From Phycisphaerae bacterium (GTDB lineage Bacteria; Planctomycetota; Phycisphaerae; Phycisphaerales; SM1A02): a DNA stretch of 50,940 nt. The DNA is taken from the NCBI GenBank assembly GCA_016795065.1, contig JAEUIU010000019.1:1-50940 (forward strand). Reading direction: 5' to 3'. Shown piece after piece: positions 16,528-25,410 of the stretch (positions are counted from its first letter, which is position 1; every line of letters begins with the position of its first letter). The notes beneath the pieces were generated by a model. The model ran no database searches and was not told the origin of the DNA. It saw only the letters and a list, made by a program, of their open reading frames with translations. Made by a program: the position numbers and the translations under genes.

Positions 16528-17271
16528 ATGCGTCTTCGGATCCTGAGTGACCTCCATTGTGAATTCGCCGATTTCGTCCCGGCAGTCGTCCCCGCGGATG
16601 TCGTCGTCCTGGCTGGAGACATCGCCAAGGGACCGGCGGTCGTGCCGTGGGTGCGTCGACACTTTCCGGAGACACCGTGCGTCGTCGTTCCCGGCAACCA
16701 CGAGTACTACGGCGGCACGATGCAGGAAGTCCTTCGCGACCTTCGCAGCGCCGCCGCCGGCACCAACGTTCATGTACTCGATCGCGACGCGTTGGAGGTC
16801 GATGGCGTCCGATTCCTCGGGGCGACCCTCTGGACCGACTTTGCCTTCGGCGGCGACCGGGTGAAGAACCTCTCGGCCGCCGCGTTCGGCATGGCCGACT
16901 ACCGATACATCCGCTTCGAGCCGACCTACCGCCATCTTCGACCCGAAGACACCTGGGACCTGCATGCCTTGGCGGTGAAGTGGCTCACCGAATCGCTTGC
17001 CGCGCCCGCCCGCCGGACGGTGGTGGTCACCCATCACGCCCCGAGTGTCCGCTCCATCGCCGAGCATTACCTGGGCAACCCGCTGAACTCAGCCTTCGCC
17101 TCGGAGCTGGACGCGCTGGTTGAAAGCTCGGGAGCCGAGCTCTGGGTGCACGGTCACACCCACCATGCCGTGGACTACCGGATCGGCGCCACGCGAGTTC
17201 TCTCCAACCAGCGCGGCTACCCGACCGAACGGGACATCGGCTTCCGGCCGGAACTTGTGGTCGACCTCTGA
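16528..17271 (+). CDS. Calcineurin-like metallophosphoesterase
   Basis: 247 residues with all dinuclear-metal motifs in order: DLHCEF (DxH), LAGDIAKG (GDx), PGNHEYYGG (GNHE), THHAP (H) and HGHTHH (GHxH). These bind two divalent metals for phosphoester hydrolysis. Overall length and motif spacing fit the cytosolic Icc/YfcE-like group; no signal peptide is present. Substrate is unknown. ATG 16528 begins directly at the first beta strand (MRLRILSDLH), so it is preferred over upstream in-frame starts. It lies 49 bp after the zinc-ribbon pair. Confidence 0.9.
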   Translation: MRLRILSDLHCEFADFVPAVVPADVVVLAGDIAKGPAVVPWVRRHFPETPCVVVPGNHEYYGGTMQEVLRDLRSAAAGTNVHVLDRDALEVDGVRFLGATLWTDFAFGGDRVKNLSAAAFGMADYRYIRFEPTYRHLRPEDTWDLHALAVKWLTESLAAPARRTVVVTHHAPSVRSIAEHYLGNPLNSAFASELDALVESSGAELWVHGHTHHAVDYRIGATRVLSNQRGYPTERDIGFRPELVVDL

Positions 17272-17316
17272 CCGAACCTTCCGCTGCGCCGTTCGTTGGG
17301 TGTTGCGAGGTTTCGG

Positions 17317-17322
17317 TACGCT
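17317..17322 (+). promoter_or_regulatory. Candidate -10 box for a leaderless DUF418 mRNA
   Basis: TACGCT ends 6 nt before ATG 17329. The same hexamer with the same 6-nt gap occurs at the DinB-like gene (50120-50125). No ribosome binding site is present. TTGGGT at 17296-17301 is a weak -35 candidate at 15 bp. Confidence 0.5.
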
Positions 17323-17328
17323 CCCGGC

Positions 17329-18696
17329 ATGATGACTGCCGCACCCGCCAGTGACGTGAAACATCCGTCGCCACCGCATGCCGCTCCCGTCGCCGAACGC
17401 GATCGCGTGCAGGCAATGGACGTGATTCGCGGCGTGGCCCTCTTGGGCATCCTCGTTGTGAACATGGACTTCTTCGCCGGCACCTTCGCCGAGATGTTCA
17501 GCGACGAGCACACCTCGACCTTGGTTGGCGTCGAACGCGCCGCGTGGTTGCTGGTCCAGGTCGTCTTCGCCGGGAAGTTCATCTCACTCTTCTCCCTCCT
17601 CTTCGGGGCGGGCATTGCCCTTCAGGCCATGCGTCTGGACCGGACGCGCGGAGCGTTCAGCACCTCGTTCCTGCTGCTGCGCCGCCTCGTCGTTCTGGCT
17701 GTCGTCGGCGTCGTGCACGCGACCTGCATCTGGTACGGCGACATCCTCTGGGGGTACGCCTCGCTTGGTTGGATACTGATCTTGGTGCGCTTCCTGCCGA
17801 CCAAGGCGATCTGGTGGGCCGCGGCGTCGGTCCTCCTGCTCTCGGTCTTCTGCGTCACCGCGCTGGGGTTCGTCTCGATGATGGGGATGGAAGCTGCGGC
17901 CGCAGGGCGCGAGGCAGCCAGCGCACTCCCCGAGATTCCCGATGGGCCGACCTCGATGGAACTCTTCCGGGAGATGGGCAACGTGACGCAGTGGAGCGTC
18001 ATCGATCCGCGGTGGGCAGACTTCGAGGCGGCGACCTACCGCTATGGCCCATGGGATGTCGCGTTCGCGCTGCGGCTGTTGCAATGGGTCTCCTCGCTTC
18101 CCTTCATCTACCTCGGATTTGGTGCCCACCTGATTGGCATGTTCCTGCTCGGCACGGCGGCCGCCCGAAGTGGCGTCCTTGGATCGGCTTGGGCGTCGCT
18201 TCAGCGTCAGGTGGCGTTGGTATGCATCCCGGCGGGCCTCTTCTGTTGCGCTGTCGTTCCGTCGCTTCTCCTCAGCGGTCGGGCCCACGCCGACCCACTC
18301 ATCGCCGGGATGGGCTCCCTCAACGAGTTGGGGACCACGCTTCTGGCTGTGGGCTACGCCGGGGCATTGGCCCGTTTGGCGTATGCAGGTCCGCCTGCGC
18401 TCGCCCTGTTCCTGGCGCGAACCGGCCGCATGGCGTTCACGATCTACCTCTCGATGAGCGTCTTGATGACCGGGCTCTTCTACTGGTGGGGCTTCGGGCT
18501 CTTCGAGCAGGTTGGTCATGTCGGGCGACTCGGCATTGCCCTCGTGACGTGGGCGGTTCTCGCGGCTGGAGCCCAACTCTGGCTCAAGGCCTTCACGATG
18601 GGACCGTTGGAGTGGGCGTGGCGGATGACGACCTATCTCGAGGTGCCGCCTCTCCTGCGTCGCGGGAACGCGAGCCAGCGGGAGTCAGGGGCGTGA
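17329..18696 (+). CDS. DUF418 polytopic membrane protein
   Basis: 455 residues. Opens with the family signature RDVIRGVALLGILVVNMDFF-like stretch (here DVIRGVALLGILVVNM), has eight or more hydrophobic helices, and ends with the conserved DUF418 core MAFTIYLSMSVLMTGLFYWW. The family is related to acyltransferase-3/heparan-alpha-glucosaminide acetyltransferase-like membrane proteins; a specific reaction is not known. Start ATG 17329 (or ATG 17332) matches a leaderless promoter. It overlaps hutD by a 4-nt GTGA junction, implying translational coupling. Confidence 0.86.
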   Translation: MMTAAPASDVKHPSPPHAAPVAERDRVQAMDVIRGVALLGILVVNMDFFAGTFAEMFSDEHTSTLVGVERAAWLLVQVVFAGKFISLFSLLFGAGIALQAMRLDRTRGAFSTSFLLLRRLVVLAVVGVVHATCIWYGDILWGYASLGWILILVRFLPTKAIWWAAASVLLLSVFCVTALGFVSMMGMEAAAAGREAASALPEIPDGPTSMELFREMGNVTQWSVIDPRWADFEAATYRYGPWDVAFALRLLQWVSSLPFIYLGFGAHLIGMFLLGTAAARSGVLGSAWASLQRQVALVCIPAGLFCCAVVPSLLLSGRAHADPLIAGMGSLNELGTTLLAVGYAGALARLAYAGPPALALFLARTGRMAFTIYLSMSVLMTGLFYWWGFGLFEQVGHVGRLGIALVTWAVLAAGAQLWLKAFTMGPLEWAWRMTTYLEVPPLLRRGNASQRESGA

Positions 18697-19319
18697 TCCG
18701 GGTCCTCCCCAGCGACGCCCTCCGTCGCATGCCGTGGAAGAACGGGCGCGGGACGACGCTGGAAATCGCCAGCGACAGCCCGGCGCCCGGCGAGCCGTGG
18801 ACGTGGCGCTTCTCCGTCGCCGATGTGCCCGAGAGCGGGCCCTTCTCCCGCTTCGAGGGTTGCGAGCGCTTGATCGGATGTGTCGACGGGCGCGGCATGC
18901 GATTGGTCATCGACGACGCGGCGCCGCGCGACGTGCCCGCTGCCGGTCCGGGACTGCGATTCTCGGGTGAAGCGAACACCATCGGCCACCTGATCGACGG
19001 TCCGGTGCGCGACGCGAACCTGATGTACGCGCGACACCTCTGGCGAGGCGAGCTCGAGGTGCTGCGCGACGCGGCCTCGCGGCGGATCGAGCGCTTCGGC
19101 TCGGCGATGGTCTATGCCGTCACCGGTCAGGCCGTGGTGCGCTCGGGACGCGACGAACGCACGATCGAGGCAGGTCAGGCCGCCATTGTGACCTCGGTCG
19201 AGGTGCTCGTGACGGCCGCCGCCGATGCGGTCATTGTCTCGGCGTCACTGGAGGCGACGGGGGGCCGGCTGGCGAACGAGGGCCAAGGAGCGTCGGCTCC
19301 TCCGGCGTCTTCGCGTTGA
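18693..19319 (+). CDS. HutD/Ves family cupin protein
   Basis: 208 residues of the HutD/Ves bicupin family. Characteristic motifs: MPWKNGRGTTLEIA near residue 12, WRFSVADVPESGPFSRFEG, and DGRGMRLVID. HutD-like proteins are linked to histidine utilisation in proteobacteria and Ves to a cold-responsive function in E. coli; no hut genes are nearby, so the role here is open. GTG 18693 overlaps the DUF418 stop codon (GTGA). Its last 89 nt overlap, antiparallel, the end of the redoxin-like gene. Confidence 0.85.
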   Translation: MIRVLPSDALRRMPWKNGRGTTLEIASDSPAPGEPWTWRFSVADVPESGPFSRFEGCERLIGCVDGRGMRLVIDDAAPRDVPAAGPGLRFSGEANTIGHLIDGPVRDANLMYARHLWRGELEVLRDAASRRIERFGSAMVYAVTGQAVVRSGRDERTIEAGQAAIVTSVEVLVTAAADAVIVSASLEATGGRLANEGQGASAPPASSR

Positions 19320-20040
19320 GCAGGGCGACGAGGTCCTCGCGGGTGTAGAGCCCGGGATGGACATGGCGAATGCGACCCTCGCCATCGATCACGACGATGG
19401 TCGGCTTCGCGCTCATCAGCGAGAAGGGCTCGGGCATGGACTGCCCACCGACGGCGATGGGCAGCGTCGAGCTTGTCGAGAATCGATACGCGTCGCCCTC
19501 GGCGCTGTCACACTCGGGGCACCAACTGATCGCTCGGATTTCGGGATGCTCGGCGGCGAACGCACCGAGCCGCTCGGTGGCCGGCGGTGAGAAATCGGAG
19601 AGCGGTGAGAAGAGGTCGATGTAGACCATCGAACCCTTGAGTTCGGCGCTGTCGTGGATGCGCCCGTCCAGATCGGTCAGCGACCATGCTGCAGGCGTCA
19701 CGCCTGCCCACTGGCGGGCCTGATCGATGGCACTTCGTTGAAGGAGAACGGAGAGGAGCGCCGCCCCCCAAGCAACGCTTGCCAACGCGCTGATCAAGGC
19801 GCCGAGGCCGCTGAGGACCAGTCCCGTGATGGCCACCGGGCGCGAGCCGATGCGAAAGCGAAGATGGCTCGCTCCGGCGTGCAGCCCGTAGGCCGACGGA
19901 ATGAACCCGATGACGAACGGTGCGAGGAGCACGCCGATCGCTCCCGCGATGAGACACTGCTTGGCGAAGCGACTGTCGTGCAGGACAAGCTCGTCGGCGA
20001 GCGTGGGGGAGAGGTTCTCGTTGGAAGCGGTGGACATCAT
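19231..20040 (-). CDS. Membrane-anchored thioredoxin-fold protein with displaced CxxC
   Basis: 269 residues. Two hydrophobic helices lie in the first half (about 29-52 and 70-95), followed by a TlpA/AhpC-like thioredoxin fold (GSMVYIDLFSP, TIVVIDGEGRIRHVHPG). At the place where TlpA has the WCxxC redox motif this protein has SPLSDFSPP; instead Cys174-Pro-Glu-Cys177 (WCPEC) occurs one strand later. It may therefore be inactive as a classical reductase or use an altered geometry. ATG 20040 and 20037 are both possible. It starts 5 nt after the stop of the LOG-like gene and so probably belongs to its operon. Confidence 0.72.
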   Translation of the reverse strand: MMSTASNENLSPTLADELVLHDSRFAKQCLIAGAIGVLLAPFVIGFIPSAYGLHAGASHLRFRIGSRPVAITGLVLSGLGALISALASVAWGAALLSVLLQRSAIDQARQWAGVTPAAWSLTDLDGRIHDSAELKGSMVYIDLFSPLSDFSPPATERLGAFAAEHPEIRAISWCPECDSAEGDAYRFSTSSTLPIAVGGQSMPEPFSLMSAKPTIVVIDGEGRIRHVHPGLYTREDLVALLNAKTPEEPTLLGPRSPAGPPSPPVTPRQ

Positions 20041-20045
20041 GGTCG

Positions 20046-20912
20046 CTACGGCATCTTCGGTTCGAGGAAGAACCAGCGGCGTCGCATCCGCCAGCCGTAG
20101 CCAAGTCCGAACTTGGTCATGCCCACCTTGTGGACGTGCTTGACGGCTTCGGTCGGGTCGTCGGTGATGAGCAAGCGATCGAGGTCACCAGGCGAGATCG
20201 TCCCTGCGGCGAGCATCGTTTCGCGGAGATAGGTGATGAGCGGGGACCAGTAGGCATTCCCCATGAGGACGATCGGAAAGTCGCGAATCTTGTCGGTCTG
20301 GATCAGGGTCAGCGTCTCGAAGAGTTCGTCCATCGTGCCGAACCCGCCAGGCAGGACGATAAAGCCGTAGCTGTACTTGACCAGCATCACCTTCCGCACG
20401 AAGAAGTAGCGAAACTCGATGCAGCGGTCGAGATAGGGGTTGGGCTTCTGCTCCATCGGGAGCTTGATGTTGCATCCGACGCTTCGTCCGCCTGCTTCCT
20501 TCGCGCCGCGATTCGCGGCTTCCATGACGCCCGGGCCACCTCCGGTCATGACCGTGAAGCCAACGCGGGCCAGCTCGGCGCCGATCGCTCGACCCAGGGC
20601 GTAGGTGGGGTGGTCTTCGCGAAAGCGCGCCGAGCCGAAGACCGTCACGCAAGGGCCGACGAAGTGCAGGCCGCGGAAGCCCCGAATCGCCTCGAAGAAG
20701 ATGCGCACCGCGCGCATGAACTCGAACCACCGGGGCTGCGGACCTTCGAGGAAGCGGAGCTCCGGAACCGGATGCACAACGGCCTTGCCTGAGGGCGGCG
20801 ACGGTGGGGGGGCGGTGGCCGGCGGCGTCGGAGAGGGCGGTGTGACAGCGGTCATGAGGGACGAGGCTGAAACGAGAGACGGCACGGCGAGCGGAGGCGG
20901 CGTGTACGTCAC
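20046..20912 (-). CDS. LOG-family protein (TIGR00730, putative cytokinin riboside 5'-monophosphate phosphoribohydrolase)
   Basis: A Rossmann-like LOG/lysine-decarboxylase-like protein. Both family motifs are present: MTGGGPGVMEAANRGA (nucleotide-binding loop) and PGGFGTMDE (catalytic Glu). LOG enzymes remove ribose 5'-phosphate from N6-modified AMP; in bacteria the cellular substrate is often unclear. The N-terminus is a proline/threonine-rich tail of about 45 residues before FFEAIRGFRGLHFVG. Start GTG 20912 lies 3 nt after the upstream stop; ATG 20855 is an alternative. Central gene of a three-gene run with the PGPGW-like and redoxin-like genes. Confidence 0.85.
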   Translation of the reverse strand: MTYTPPPLAVPSLVSASSLMTAVTPPSPTPPATAPPPSPPSGKAVVHPVPELRFLEGPQPRWFEFMRAVRIFFEAIRGFRGLHFVGPCVTVFGSARFREDHPTYALGRAIGAELARVGFTVMTGGGPGVMEAANRGAKEAGGRSVGCNIKLPMEQKPNPYLDRCIEFRYFFVRKVMLVKYSYGFIVLPGGFGTMDELFETLTLIQTDKIRDFPIVLMGNAYWSPLITYLRETMLAAGTISPGDLDRLLITDDPTEAVKHVHKVGMTKFGLGYGWRMRRRWFFLEPKMP

Positions 20913-20915
20913 AGC

Positions 20916-21497
20916 CTAGTCGAGAGGAGGAGGATGCGAGTCTCCGATGGAGCCGCCCTTCGCCTTCGCATCCGACCGAAGGGGTGTCGTGCCATGGCCA
21001 TGGTGTCGGCTGACCTTGTCGCGGGCCCAACGAAGGCTCTTGCGGGCCCAGGCCGGGAGGAGCGCATCGCCCCAGTTGACCGCCTTGCGGATGGGCTCGC
21101 TGGCTTTCGCGAGCAGGATGAGGCCGGGGATGAAGAAGAGGGGAGCGCCACCGATGATCGGCAGGACCAGGATGACGAGGCCGATCAGAATGAGGAGCGA
21201 GCCAACAGCCAAAAAGACGACCCGCTTGACCAGCGACGTCTCCGGAGGATGTTGGGGAAGGAGGTCGGTGAAGAGGTGCTCCGCCGCGGGTGGCGGGAAG
21301 AGATCCTCGGGGTCATCAATCGGAAGGTCTGGACCGCGATCGCCCGCACTTGTCGCCGATGCCGATGCTGGCTTCGTTGGAGGAGGCAGCCGCGACGCTT
21401 CCCCGAGGGGAGCGATCGGTGCGGAGGTCTCTCCATTCGGGGCGCTGTCCGTAGAAGCCATGAGGGGGAGTTGGCGGATCCGTCGTTGGTACGCCAT
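20916..21497 (-). CDS. Small membrane protein, PGPGW-like
   Basis: 193 residues from ATG 21497. The N-terminal half is disordered (Pro/Ala/Ser-rich); then two close hydrophobic helices, RVVFLAVGSLLILIGLVILV and GAPLFFIPGLILLA, followed by a basic, His-containing tail. The loop PIIGGAPLFFIPG resembles the PGPGW loop of putative transmembrane proteins, but the match is loose. ATG 21461 is an equally possible start. It begins 28 nt after the methyltransferase stop and ends 3 nt before the LOG-like start, so the genes are probably co-transcribed. Function unknown. Confidence 0.6.
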   Translation of the reverse strand: MAYQRRIRQLPLMASTDSAPNGETSAPIAPLGEASRLPPPTKPASASATSAGDRGPDLPIDDPEDLFPPPAAEHLFTDLLPQHPPETSLVKRVVFLAVGSLLILIGLVILVLPIIGGAPLFFIPGLILLAKASEPIRKAVNWGDALLPAWARKSLRWARDKVSRHHGHGTTPLRSDAKAKGGSIGDSHPPPLD

Positions 21498-21525
21498 GCT
21501 TCTTCGGAGTGCAGGCTCCCAATGT

Positions 21526-22368
21526 TCAGCGCGACGGCTCGTTTCGGCTCCAACTTGGAGTATCGCAGGTTGGCAGGAGGGCACGAAACGCCATCAGTCC
21601 CCACGCTGGGCGAACGCGGAATCGAAAGCCATGCTGGACCGTGAAGCCAGCCTGACGGATCCGTTCCAGCATCCGAGCTGAGGTTTCGACGCGTCGCTGA
21701 AGGCGTTGGGTCGCCCGCAGAAGCCACGCCAAGGCCCGCATGGAGAGGAAGTCGCGGCACCAGTCGATCACGACGAGCGAGCCTCCTGGCACCAAGACAC
21801 GGCGGCATTCGGCGAGAGAGGCCTCGGGATCACGAATGAGGTGGAAGGCATTGGCGATGACAATGGCCTGCATGCTATGGTCGGGTAACGGGATCTCTTC
21901 CGCCCGGCCGCGATAGAAGCGGGCTCGTACGCGATCAGAGGTGTACGACCGGACCCGTTCGCGGGCCTTCCGGAGCATCGATTCGCTGACGTCAATCCCG
22001 ATGACCTCAAGGCTGCCTGGCCTGCATTCGGGCTCGCCCGCGGGATCGTTTTGACGGCGTCGGAACGCAGCAGCGAGCGACTCGGTAAGCAGCCCCGTGC
22101 CGCACGCAACGTCGAGGATCCGTCGCGGCAACGGCTCAAGCAACCGAACGGCCATTGCCAGGGTCGCCTTCGAATACTGGCCCAGCGCAACGTCGTAGTG
22201 ATCTGCCCACCTGTCGTAGCGATCAAGAAGTAGGCGGTCCTGCGTCGAGCCTCGCGATGCCCGCCCGTCCGTATCCGCGACTGATCCACTCACCGGGATC
22301 GCGTCAAGGGCAGGCGACAAAGCGTGCTTTCTCGTCTCCGGTCGTCGTTGAAGTGGTGAGCCTTGCAT
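21526..22368 (-). CDS. Class I SAM-dependent methyltransferase (Methyltransf_11 type)
   Basis: 280 residues. Motif I ILDVACGTGLLTESL, motif II EVIGIDVSESML (acidic residue binds SAM ribose), RGRAEEIPLPDHSMQAIVIANAFH (post II) and PGGSLVVIDW are all seen. It resembles UbiE/MenG and small-molecule methyltransferases; the DRYDRWADHYD opening is typical for such enzymes. The acceptor is unknown. ATG 22368 is the first start after an in-frame TAA 15 nt upstream, so the start is well defined. TACTGT lies about 20 nt before it as a possible -10. Confidence 0.85.
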   Translation of the reverse strand: MQGSPLQRRPETRKHALSPALDAIPVSGSVADTDGRASRGSTQDRLLLDRYDRWADHYDVALGQYSKATLAMAVRLLEPLPRRILDVACGTGLLTESLAAAFRRRQNDPAGEPECRPGSLEVIGIDVSESMLRKARERVRSYTSDRVRARFYRGRAEEIPLPDHSMQAIVIANAFHLIRDPEASLAECRRVLVPGGSLVVIDWCRDFLSMRALAWLLRATQRLQRRVETSARMLERIRQAGFTVQHGFRFRVRPAWGLMAFRALLPTCDTPSWSRNEPSR

Positions 22369-22519
22369 CGTTGGTGCGCCTTAAACGCACCGACAGTACG
22401 CATGCTCCAATCGACGTAGCCACGACAAGCCCCGAAAGAGGAGTGATTCGGGCGAAACGCCTACCGAACACGGCAGTTCGACCGCCGCTGGCCCTCTCAT
22501 TCTGCACTTCACCAACCAA

Positions 22520-22593
22520 CGCGACTGGATGGGCTCGAACCATCAACCTTCGGTTTCGTAGACCGATGCTCTATCCAATTGAGCTACAGTCGC
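22520..22593 (-). tRNA. tRNA-Arg (anticodon ACG)
   Basis: Acceptor GCGACTG pairs perfectly with CAGTCGC. D-arm TAGCTCAATTGGATAGAGC, anticodon stem TCGGT/ACCGA around CTACGAA (anticodon ACG, expected to be read as ICG after deamination), and T-arm GGTTCGAGCCC follow. Discriminator is G; CCA is not encoded. It lies between the MBL hydrolase gene and the methyltransferase gene on the same strand. Confidence 0.95.
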
Positions 22594-22709
22594 AGCGTTC
22601 GCCAGCCGCAGAAACCGCGGGCTGGGAAGGGGCGAGATGATAGCAGCTTCCCGTGGCCTTGGGAGCGTCTGAGGAGGAGGCGGTCGAGGGGTGGAGAGCG
22701 CCTTCCACC

Positions 22710-23720
22710 TCAGCCGGGAGCTCGTTCCGCCGCCGCAACCTGATCCCGCCAGCGGCGGACACCGTGGAGGTTCATGCGGCAGAAGCTCGGTCCCAGAAAG
22801 GCACTTCGCTGGGCCTCCGAGACGCCCGCCTGGGCGGCCTGCGGCCAGAGCCAGGCACCATATCGGGCGACCGCCTCGGTGTCGCTGAGGCCTCGATCCT
22901 GTTCCTCCACCAGCCCGCGGACCAGTTCCGCCTCGGCGTCCAATCGTCGACGAGCCTCCGCGATGTGAGCCAGGGCCTGTCCGCTTCCTCCAAGGATCGG
23001 ACCGAAGTGGGTCAGCCAGAGTGTGGTCCAGGTCTCGCCGGTCTCGCCGCCGGCGCGCAGAGCTGCGGTCAACCGATCAAGCGAATGGCGCCACGCGGCG
23101 AGGTCAAACTCAGGCGGAGGCATGGGAACGGAGATGAACTCGGAACCCGGGACACGCATCGAGGCGACGTCGCCGGTGAAGAGATGGCGAGAATGATGGA
23201 TGCTGGCGGTCGACGGAGCCGGGTGATCCTCCTCGACCAACCAGGCGTGATGATGGCGAGCGTGGCCAGGAGTCTCGATGGCCGTCACGCGCAGGCCCGC
23301 GATGCGCATCACCGTACCGTCCGGTGTCGCATGCAGCCGCTGCGGCGGGCAGGGCAGCGGGTCGCCGTAGAAGCGGTCGTAGCTCGGGCCATGCACTCGT
23401 CGTGAACTGGCGATCAGTTTCGACGGGTCGGCGAGATGGCGGACGCCAAAGGGATGGACGTAGACCGGTACACCCTCGGCTGCGAAGTGGCCGGCGCCAC
23501 CGGCATGGTCGAGGTGAATGTGGGTGACGAAGAGGCCGGCGATGTCGGCCGGGCGGAGGCCGCGTTCGTCCAAGGCGCGATGAAGCCGCGGCTGGCAGGC
23601 GGCCGTGCCACACTCGATCAGGATCGGGGGCTGGCCTTGGGCGCAAACCAGAAACGACGCGGCGGCCCGATCGAGTCCGAGGTAGCCAACATCGATGGCG
23701 TCAACGGTCGGGGACACCAC
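22710..23720 (-). CDS. MBL-fold metallo-hydrolase
   Basis: 336 residues of the metallo-beta-lactamase fold. The metal motif is THIHLDHAGG (HxHxDH), followed by a later His in ETPGHARHHHAW and Asp in HLFTGDVASM, and a further His in LWLTHFGPILGG. It fits the glyoxalase II-like/hydrolase group with a C-terminal helical extension (residues about 240-336). Substrate unknown. GTG 23720 lies 1 nt after the nuoN stop codon, so it is coupled to the complex I operon, although a role in respiration is not implied by the family. Confidence 0.87.
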   Translation of the reverse strand: MVSPTVDAIDVGYLGLDRAAASFLVCAQGQPPILIECGTAACQPRLHRALDERGLRPADIAGLFVTHIHLDHAGGAGHFAAEGVPVYVHPFGVRHLADPSKLIASSRRVHGPSYDRFYGDPLPCPPQRLHATPDGTVMRIAGLRVTAIETPGHARHHHAWLVEEDHPAPSTASIHHSRHLFTGDVASMRVPGSEFISVPMPPPEFDLAAWRHSLDRLTAALRAGGETGETWTTLWLTHFGPILGGSGQALAHIAEARRRLDAEAELVRGLVEEQDRGLSDTEAVARYGAWLWPQAAQAGVSEAQRSAFLGPSFCRMNLHGVRRWRDQVAAAERAPG

Positions 23721-23721
23721 A

Positions 23722-25389
23722 CTAGTTGCCCAATCCGACCTTCACTTCCGGCGCAGAAGGCTGGTCATCACCGCTCACGCCCAGTGTGTCGGTCGTCGGG
23801 GCGACGCGCACAGCTGTCCGCGCATCCGCCGCCGAGGCCGCGTTCGCCGCATCCAAGGCCTTGGTCAGGAAGAGCGGAGCGACCACGAGCATGATGGCGG
23901 TCACGATCGAAGCCATGCGCGGCCACATGCTGGGCGAGGCCGAGATGGTCTCACTGCGTGCGTTCGTTGCGGCGACGAGCGGTTCGCTGAGGAGTTTGAG
24001 GTAGTAGTAAACGCTCACGCCGCTGTTGACCGCAGCGATGATGACCAAGATCGTCTGGCCGCGCTCAATGCCCGCGGCGAAGAGGTAGAGTTTCGCCCAG
24101 AAACCCAAGAGCGGCGGCAACCCGATGAGGGAAGCAGCGCCAATCGCCAGCGACGCGGCCATGCCGGGATGGCGTTGGCGGAGGCCTGCGATGTCGTCGA
24201 GGGTCTCGATCTCCTCGCCGTTGCGTTCGAGGCTCGCGAGCGGGCCGAACGTCGCGATGTTCATGATCGCGTAGGACAGGAGATAGAACAGGGCGGCGTT
24301 GGTGCCACTGAGGGCGCTGCCCCCCGCGTTCGAACCTCCGAAGCCATCGACTATGGCCGGGCCTGCGATGAGCCCGATCAGCATGTAGCCGGAGTGGGCG
24401 ATCGAGGAGTACGCCAGCATCCGCTTGAGCGACTTCTGGAGGAGGGCTCCGATGTTGCCCAGGGTCATCGTCAACACCGAGACCATCCAGAGGAGAGCCA
24501 TGATCGGCTGCGGAAGCCTCGCGGCCACCATCTCGTTGGCGGCGTTGAGGGTGTAGCTGGCGGTCGAGAGAAGGAGAATCAGAGCCAGGAACCCGGCGGC
24601 CTTCGGCACGAAGGCGAGGAAAGCGGTCAGCGGCGTCGCGGCCCCTTCGTACACGTCCGGGGCGTAGATGTGCATCGGGGCGGCGCTGATCTTGTAGCAG
24701 AGGCCCAGGATGACCATCGTCAGACCGATGATTCCGAGCGTGCCGACGCCGCCTTGGGCGGCCTGCATCGCGAAGGCCTCGCGGATGCCACTCAGTTGCA
24801 GCGTGCCGGTCGCACCGTAGAGCAGGGCGAAGCCATAGAGGAGAATCGCCGAACTCATCGCCCCAAGGAAGAAGTACTTCACCGCGGCTTCTTGGGCCCG
24901 TCGAGCGGCGCGGCTCGTTGCCACCATGATGTAGGTCGGAAGCGAGACAAGCTCGATCGCCAGGAAGAGCCAGATCAGGTCAGGAGCGTTGCAGAGAAGG
25001 CAAGCGCCGGCGACCGAGAGCAGCAGGAACGAGTGGTATTCGCCGCGCATGACCCGGATCGGATCAAAGGCGGCACGACCCGAGGCGAAGGCCATCTCGA
25101 GCTTGCGGTCAATCAGTCCGAAGCCAAGCAGAACGAGCGCCGCGGCGCCGACCAAAAGGAGCGTCTTCGCGTAGAGCCCCAGACCGGGCATGATCAGCGG
25201 AGCCTGACTCAGGCGATCCTCGGTCGAAACGACGTGCACCAGGAAGCACGACGCAAGAAGGAGAATCACGGTCACCGTCGGCACCGCGTCACGCCAGACC
25301 TTGCTGCGTGCAACCCCGAGCACCGTCACGACGACGGCTCCCACAATGAGGAGGATCTCGGGCAGGATGAGAGTGAGTTGGTTGATCAT
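23722..25389 (-). CDS. nuoN: NADH-quinone oxidoreductase subunit N
   Basis: 555 residues, an antiporter-like proton-pumping subunit in the membrane arm of complex I. Fourteen or so hydrophobic helices are visible; conserved segments include LIWLFLAIELVSLPTYIMV (glutamate of helix 5), KYFFLGAMSSAILLYGFALL, KISAAPMHIYAPDVYEGAATPLTAFLA (lysine helix) and KRMLAYSSIAHSGYMLIG. ATG 25389 is chosen because it opens the first helix; in-frame GTG 25407 is an alternative. It lies 21 nt after nuoM. The C-terminus ends with an Asp/Pro-rich tail beyond the last helix. Confidence 0.95.
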   Translation of the reverse strand: MINQLTLILPEILLIVGAVVVTVLGVARSKVWRDAVPTVTVILLLASCFLVHVVSTEDRLSQAPLIMPGLGLYAKTLLLVGAAALVLLGFGLIDRKLEMAFASGRAAFDPIRVMRGEYHSFLLLSVAGACLLCNAPDLIWLFLAIELVSLPTYIMVATSRAARRAQEAAVKYFFLGAMSSAILLYGFALLYGATGTLQLSGIREAFAMQAAQGGVGTLGIIGLTMVILGLCYKISAAPMHIYAPDVYEGAATPLTAFLAFVPKAAGFLALILLLSTASYTLNAANEMVAARLPQPIMALLWMVSVLTMTLGNIGALLQKSLKRMLAYSSIAHSGYMLIGLIAGPAIVDGFGGSNAGGSALSGTNAALFYLLSYAIMNIATFGPLASLERNGEEIETLDDIAGLRQRHPGMAASLAIGAASLIGLPPLLGFWAKLYLFAAGIERGQTILVIIAAVNSGVSVYYYLKLLSEPLVAATNARSETISASPSMWPRMASIVTAIMLVVAPLFLTKALDAANAASAADARTAVRVAPTTDTLGVSGDDQPSAPEVKVGLGN

Positions 25390-25410
25390 GAGCTGATCGC
25401 CCCACACGCG

